The translations under genes were made by a program, and so were the position numbers. Shown here one piece after another: positions 7,430 through 10,501 of a stretch of 10,501 nt of DNA. The stretch is from Oscillospiraceae bacterium (lineage in GTDB: Bacteria > Bacillota_A > Clostridia > Saccharofermentanales > Saccharofermentanaceae): positions 1-10,501 of the forward strand of contig CADCPU010000421.1 of the NCBI GenBank assembly GCA_902803365.1, read 5' to 3'. Positions within the stretch are counted from its first letter, which is position 1. Each line of letters opens with the position of its first letter. The notes under the pieces were generated by a model. That model ran no database searches, was not told the origin of the DNA, and saw only the letters and a list, made by a program, of their open reading frames with translations.

Positions 7430-8890
7430 ATGAACAATAAGCGAATACTTTCAGTTTTTTTCATCCCGGCGATTGCATTTTCGTTTTGCAGTTGCGGAAA
7501 TGAAAATAATATCGAGCAGACATCGAACACATTGTCTGAAACCACGAATATTGAAGTAACGACTGAGGCGACCGATGAAGAATGGACTATGCCTGAGATC
7601 GTTACCATAGCTGAGCCTATCACTGACATTAATAAGATTTTCGAAAATGTCGAGGAAGGTGCATTTGTTCCGTTCCAAGATCCTGAGAGAAGTTTTTGTT
7701 GGAATCAGGAAGGCTATGCATCGAAGATCTTATATCAGAATACGGGATCATGTGATACGTATGCTCTTTCAACTGTTCTGTCCGTTAACTACCAGATCAA
7801 TCATGGTAAACTGCCGTATTTTGATCCGTTGACATTACTTAACAGGTTTTACTGTTCTTCCGATGACAAAGACGAAGAAAAAGAAGGTGCTTATTTTGTT
7901 GGAGGCAGTGCTGAAGATTACGGCAGTTTCAGCCTTATGGGTGATGTTGTTGCGCTGAGCTGTGATCAGTATGACGGGTATCTTTTGAAAGATCTGTCAG
8001 TAGATATGAGATTGGAAAACGATCTTCCTTTGATCACAATTGACGAAATGAAGGAAAAGATCAAAGAACACGGTCCTGTTGAGATAACGGTATGCGGCGC
8101 AACCGATAAAGCATATAAAGGAATGTATACGCAAAGTTCTATGGCTCAGACTGACCATTGGGCTGTTATCGTCGGATGGGATGATGATTTCCCGGCTGCG
8201 GATTATTTCCAGACGGAGCCGTCACAAAACGGAGCTTGGCTCATTCAAAACAGTGGTTCAACGAGTTGGGGCAATAACGGATATGCCTGGGTTACTTATG
8301 ATTATCCGCTATATTATGCTGTTACGGCTGAAGTTACCGAGGATTATTCCTATGGCATAAGTAACGGAAATATGTATACATGTGATGTAACGCTTCGTGA
8401 TTCAGATGAAACAAGCGGAGCTACTATCATAGATCACGAAGGAATGCTCAAGGCTGTCGGTGTATATGCTGCTGACTCTGTTATCGATGCAACTGTAACT
8501 ATTGAAATATACGACGGAGAATTCGGAGAATTACTGGCAAGTACCGAAGGCGTGATGGATTATTGCGGTTATCATGTTTTCGAATTCGAGGAACCTGTTC
8601 AGGTAAACAAATATACCATTGTCGAGACGATCAAAGGTGCTCCGATGGCATTTGAAGGATCATCATTCTCCTATGAAGATAATGGCGTCAGATATGACGG
8701 AAACAACTGGGTAAAAGGAAAATTCGGATTCGTTATGAAGACCGAAGAAGGCAGGAGTTTTCTCAAAGCCGGAGATGAATGGGTAGACGTATTAAGCAGC
8801 GAACTCGAAAACAATTTTAAGATAACATATCCTGAGATCTGCAGAGGAAAGAATCCTGGTGATCTGTCAGTTGTTGCTCTTTATGAATAA
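7430..8890 (+). CDS. Secreted papain-like (C1) peptidase with C-terminal lectin-like domain, probable lipoprotein
   Basis: The product has 486 residues; AAAAGGAG (7417-7424) precedes the ATG. The N-terminus is a signal sequence (positive NNKR, hydrophobic core) ending FCSCGN; Cys22 is the probable lipidated residue, although Phe at -3 is unusual. A Thr/Glu/Asn-rich linker (30-60) follows. The peptidase C1 domain spans about 85-300: Cys108 in NTGSCDTYA, His243 in TDHWAVIVGWDD, and Asn274 in WLIQNSGSTSWGNNGYAWVTY keep the Cys-His-Asn triad. Oddities: the Trp that normally follows the catalytic Cys is Asp, the NSWG motif reads NSGS, and the oxyanion-hole Gln is five rather than six residues before the Cys. 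Residues about 335-440 (LKAVGVYAADS, then GYHVFEFEEPV) match the lectin-like domain commonly found behind such peptidases in Clostridia. It is likely displayed on the cell surface, with unknown substrate. Reduced or altered activity is possible. Confidence 0.85.
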   Translation: MNNKRILSVFFIPAIAFSFCSCGNENNIEQTSNTLSETTNIEVTTEATDEEWTMPEIVTIAEPITDINKIFENVEEGAFVPFQDPERSFCWNQEGYASKILYQNTGSCDTYALSTVLSVNYQINHGKLPYFDPLTLLNRFYCSSDDKDEEKEGAYFVGGSAEDYGSFSLMGDVVALSCDQYDGYLLKDLSVDMRLENDLPLITIDEMKEKIKEHGPVEITVCGATDKAYKGMYTQSSMAQTDHWAVIVGWDDDFPAADYFQTEPSQNGAWLIQNSGSTSWGNNGYAWVTYDYPLYYAVTAEVTEDYSYGISNGNMYTCDVTLRDSDETSGATIIDHEGMLKAVGVYAADSVIDATVTIEIYDGEFGELLASTEGVMDYCGYHVFEFEEPVQVNKYTIVETIKGAPMAFEGSSFSYEDNGVRYDGNNWVKGKFGFVMKTEEGRSFLKAGDEWVDVLSSELENNFKITYPEICRGKNPGDLSVVALYE

Positions 8891-8896
8891 AAACAA

Positions 8897-8915
8897 AAAA
8901 AGAACATTCGTTCAG
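8897..8915 (+). repeat. Left copy of 19-nt inverted repeat containing a LexA-like box
   Basis: AAAAAGAACATTCGTTCAG here is identical to the reverse complement of 9771-9789. It contains GAAC-ATTC-GTTC (8902-8913), which fits GAAC-N4-GTTC, the core of the Gram-positive LexA/DinR box (family knowledge). It lies 6 bases after the stop of the C1 peptidase gene and 33 bases before a possible small ORF. Binding by LexA is inference. Confidence 0.55.
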
Positions 8916-8946
8916 TGAAGAGGTGGGCTCGAAAACAGGTGAGAGG

Positions 8947-9018
8947 ATGAGCCTCTTTGATCGAATCATGATCGCTTGTAAAAAAGATTCAGAACAAATC
9001 AGAAATTATATGTTGTAA
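8947..9018 (+). CDS. Possible 23-codon small ORF downstream of LexA-like box
   Basis: ATG at 8947 follows AGGTGAGAGG and runs for 23 codons (begins MSLFDRIMIACKKDSEQ) to TAA at 9016-9018. The spacing from LexA-like box to start (33 nt) and the GGTGAG ribosome binding site resemble the upstream region of the 86-aa gene on the opposite strand. The frame is also open upstream of the ATG. It may be a real small protein, the truncated head of a lost gene, or chance. No family is recognised. Confidence 0.25.
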   Translation: MSLFDRIMIACKKDSEQIRNYML

Positions 9019-9200
9019 TGATCTGCTACAACCGCATCAAGGATCTCGTCTTCTTAAAGTATTTGTTCTGATAATTACAAACTGTATTCATTTGCATCAA
9101 TCATAAAATGCAAATTAAATAAATACTGAATCAATTATATGAATGAAAGTTTTTATAAGAATCCGAATTATAAAACTAATTCGGATTATATGAATCATAT
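8989..9200. other. Gene-free stretch with a series of perfect inverted repeats
   Basis: No convincing gene is seen from 9019 to 9210. The stretch holds: an 11-bp inverted repeat (8989-8999 with 9061-9071) enclosing a smaller GTTGTA/TACAAC hairpin (9012-9032); an 8-bp hairpin ATTTGCAT/ATGCAAAT (9090-9115, 10-nt loop); an 11-bp perfect hairpin AATCCGAATTA/TAATTCGGATT (9160-9187, 6-nt loop); and the dyad ATATGA-A-TCATAT (9188-9200). The direct repeat ATTATATGAAT occurs at 9134-9144 and 9185-9195. None has a proper T-tract, so they are not ordinary terminators. A structured RNA or protein-binding sites are possible. AT-richness makes some of the weaker ones expected by chance. Confidence 0.5.
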
Positions 9201-9210
9201 ATATAAATTA

Positions 9211-9303
9211 TTACATGTTATGATCAGACTGTGATCCCGAAAAGCCTGGTACGAGCCGATCAGCCGAATCTTGCATCCAACGATCGTATCCCATCTTATC
9301 CAT
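9211..9303 (-). CDS. Possible 30-codon small ORF, minus strand
   Basis: An ATG (complement of 9301-9303) preceded by AAAAGGA at a 10-base spacing opens 30 codons (begins MDKMGYDRWMQDSADRLV) to TAA at 9211-9213. The composition is richer in GC and looks more coding-like than the AT-rich DNA around it. The frame stays open a further 16 codons upstream of the ATG. It is bracketed by two related hairpins sharing CCGAATTA (9160-9187 and 9334-9363). It could be a small protein or the remains of a longer gene. No family is recognised. Confidence 0.22.
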   Translation of the reverse strand: MDKMGYDRWMQDSADRLVPGFSGSQSDHNM

Positions 9304-9333
9304 TTTACGTATATCCTTTTTCTGTATCTTCTC

Positions 9334-9363
9334 AATTCGGTAAAATTGGAATTATACCGAATT
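9334..9363. other. Hairpin AATTCGGTA/TACCGAATT
   Basis: A 9-bp perfect inverted repeat (9334-9342 with 9355-9363) is continued inside by AATT/AATT after one A-A mismatch, so nearly the whole 30 nt is palindromic. It shares the CCGAATTA core with the hairpin at 9160-9187. A run of six T lies at 9374-9379, 10 bases beyond the stem on the plus strand, too far for a standard terminator. Confidence 0.45.
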
Positions 9364-9397
9364 AGGATTTATCTTTTTTATGGTATATATGGAATTA

Positions 9398-9453
9398 TAT
9401 CACTCAATAACGTCCGCAAACGTCTAACCGCTTACGGACGTCCTTCAGTGATA
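9398..9453. other. Two-tier 56-nt hairpin downstream of the 86-aa gene
   Basis: The outer stem is TATCACT/AGTGATA (9398-9404 with 9447-9453). A symmetric 5 x 5 internal loop follows, then an inner stem of ten positions with one mismatch (9410-9419 with 9432-9441, core ACGTCCG/CGGACGT) and a 12-nt loop. It begins 24 bases past the stop of the minus-strand gene at 9477. No T-tract follows on either strand, so if it stops transcription or protects a 3' end it does so in a non-standard way. Confidence 0.5.
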
Positions 9454-9476
9454 ATCAATCAAAAACGTGTACTGTC

Positions 9477-9737
9477 TTATGAAATACTGTCCCTGTGTTT
9501 TTTATTACTTGCATACAAATCATATGCTGCCAGCACTTCAATTCTATCTGACTGATCAAGATATCTTCTTGATAAGATATTAATAATATATTTTATGAGA
9601 TTATTATTTACAGTATCGGATTCATAATTGAAAAACACATCCTGAGATATTTCTTCTTGCTTTATTGTGTATTCATCTGTATTTCTGATTTCATCCAAAT
9701 CATCATTCTTGAAAAATATTGATATATCGATATTCAT
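9477..9737 (-). CDS. Hypothetical 86-aa acidic protein
   Basis: The start ATG (complement of 9735-9737) has a strong ribosome binding site, AAGGTGAGG (complement of 9745-9753), at 7 bases, which is the main reason to regard it as a real gene. The product is small, cytoplasmic by appearance (no signal or membrane segment), acidic and Asn/Asp/Ile-rich in the first half (NIDISIFFKNDDLDEIRNTD), with a likely helical second half (NNNLIKYIINILSRRYLDQS, then a stretch ending in YDLYASNKKH). No family is recognised. A GAAC-N4-GTTC LexA-like box lies 35 nt upstream of the start, between this gene and the surface-protein gene on the same strand, so it may be damage-inducible or may be read through from that gene. 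A two-tier hairpin lies just downstream. Confidence 0.6.
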   Translation of the reverse strand: MNIDISIFFKNDDLDEIRNTDEYTIKQEEISQDVFFNYESDTVNNNLIKYIINILSRRYLDQSDRIEVLAAYDLYASNKKHRDSIS

Positions 9738-9770
9738 ATTTTTACCTCACCTTCTTTATGTTGCACTCGC

Positions 9771-9789
9771 CTGAACGAATGTTCTTTTT
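9771..9789 (-). repeat. Right copy of 19-nt inverted repeat containing a LexA-like box
   Basis: This is the exact reverse complement of 8897-8915. The GAAC-GAAT-GTTC core is at 9773-9784. On the minus strand it overlaps the stop codon of the VaFE surface-protein gene (9788-9790) and lies 35 nt upstream of the 86-aa gene. No good -10/-35 pair was found around it, which weakens the promoter-operator reading. It could equally be one end of a small inverted-repeat element of about 893 bp. Confidence 0.55.
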
Positions 9790-10501
9790 AGCGTTCTTTC
9801 TTTTTCTTTGATACATAACCTAATATCAGACCGGCTGACAGGAATCCGATCGTTCCGATGATCGACATGCGGCTCTCGTATTCTCCGGTCTTCGGAATGT
9901 CGGTCATCTTCACGGGCGGAGTCTCTATCGGAGTTACAGTCGGTGTTTCTGACGGTTTTGCCTTGATGCTTACGGTCTGCGACTTGTTATTCGGATCTTT
10001 GTGATCGACTATCGTATTACCTTCTGAAGTCAGAGTCTCAAAGATTACGATATCTTTGTTTTCGAGCACTGATGATGCATCGAAATCAAAAGCTACATCG
10101 ATCGTTCCACTGCTCTTCTCTGGTACGAATTCGATCTCAGATATCACAGGCTTGCCGTCGATCAGGAATTCATTTCCGTCTGTTGTCATCTGCTGACCTC
10201 TGAGTTTGTACAGCTGTCCGACTTTGAGGTTCTGATACTCGACCTTATCGATCAGCTTGATATTGTCTTCAGCACTGAATACCTTCTGATTATTTACGCT
10301 CGCGTAAGTATAGATCGAAGGAACATAAACAGTCTGTGCTTCATCATTTATATCCTCATGGATTACAATAATTGCATCGTTATAATACAGCTCTTCGAAA
10401 ACAACTATCGTCTTGCCTGCATGATAGATTCCGTCAATATTGAAATCGACTTCGATCTGGCCGTCGACCGACTCGCAAACGAATGAAGTCATTCCTGTTA
10501 T
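9788..10501 (-). CDS. VaFE-repeat cell-wall-anchored surface protein, C-terminal part
   Basis: Partial: the frame is open to the window edge (three codons beyond the first visible ATG), so the true start is outside; 237 residues are visible. Numbered from that ATG: the end of one VaFE repeat (about 10-57, with VVFEELYYNDAIIVIHEDIND and Gln53 in EAQTV), then a second repeat (about 60-176, with KVEYQNLKVGQLYKLRG, IDVAFDFDASSV, VIFETLT and Gln172 in SQTV). In this family a Thr and the Gln of the QTV motif form an intramolecular ester bond that stiffens adhesin stalks. A Pro/Thr linker (178-195) precedes a sorting signal: IPKTG at 199-203, a hydrophobic segment 210-226, and the basic tail KKKKER. 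Sortase should anchor it to the cell wall. It is probably an adhesin or pilus-like stalk; no sortase gene is in view. Confidence 0.9.
   Translation of the reverse strand: MTGMTSFVCESVDGQIEVDFNIDGIYHAGKTIVVFEELYYNDAIIVIHEDINDEAQTVYVPSIYTYASVNNQKVFSAEDNIKLIDKVEYQNLKVGQLYKLRGQQMTTDGNEFLIDGKPVISEIEFVPEKSSGTIDVAFDFDASSVLENKDIVIFETLTSEGNTIVDHKDPNNKSQTVSIKAKPSETPTVTPIETPPVKMTDIPKTGEYESRMSIIGTIGFLSAGLILGYVSKKKKER

Noticed and set aside
8920..8966. Terminator after the C1 peptidase gene (AAGAGG with CCTCTT)
   Set aside because: The stem is short and interrupted by an unpaired bulge, and no T-tract follows.
9398..9453. Integron attC site (imperfect hairpin with TAAC and GTC elements)
   Set aside because: The conserved GTTRRRY end motif is absent, only one such site exists, and there is no integrase or cassette array in the window.
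9271..9555. 94-codon plus-strand frame starting TTG at 9271
   Set aside because: No ribosome binding site before the TTG, a low-complexity composition from AT-rich DNA, it runs through two hairpins, and it overlaps the better supported minus-strand gene at 9477-9737.

Overview
The window looks like chromosomal DNA from an anaerobic, low-to-moderate GC Firmicute of the class Clostridia (Lachnospiraceae or a related gut/rumen group). This rests on strong AGGAG-type ribosome binding sites, consensus TATAAT promoters, a UPF0291 (DUF896) protein, an HD-GYP receptor with a 7-TM module, a C1 peptidase with a lectin-like domain, and a VaFE-repeat surface protein with an IPKTG sorting signal. The placement is inference from gene content.

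Region 1 (1-5053, all + strand) is housekeeping metabolism. It holds the 3' part of an AMP-forming long-chain acyl-CoA synthetase closed by a strong terminator, then a tldD-pmbA (tldE) pair encoding a heterodimeric metalloprotease, then metY (O-acetylhomoserine sulfhydrylase) with its own terminator. The promoters of tldD and metY share the extended -10 string TGATATAAT, and in metY the TGA of that string is the stop codon of pmbA.

Region 2 (5054-5327) is a non-coding regulatory block. It has two perfect copies of a 17-nt palindrome set 42 bp apart, a half copy another 84 bp on, a second unrelated dyad, and a promoter. It leads into a membrane HD-GYP protein predicted to hydrolyse cyclic-di-GMP (5328-7094). 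That gene meets a convergent UPF0291 gene with no gap; the palindrome TGATCA supplies both stop codons.

Region 3 (7430-8890) encodes a secreted, probably lipid-anchored, papain-like (C1) peptidase with a C-terminal lectin-like domain and a divergent active-site neighbourhood.

Region 4 (8891-9790) is the least explained part. A 19-nt sequence occurs at both ends in inverted orientation. Each copy contains GAAC-N4-GTTC, the form of a Gram-positive LexA (SOS) box, and each lies 33-35 nt upstream of a start codon with a GGTGAG-type ribosome binding site (a possible 23-codon ORF on the left, an 86-aa unknown gene on the right). Between them are several perfect hairpins and a possible 30-codon ORF. 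It could be two convergent damage-inducible small genes, a structured RNA locus, or a small inverted-repeat element.

Region 5 (9788-10501, - strand) is the C-terminal part of a sortase-anchored VaFE-repeat surface protein that continues beyond the window. Together with the C1 peptidase it gives the right third of the window a cell-surface character.
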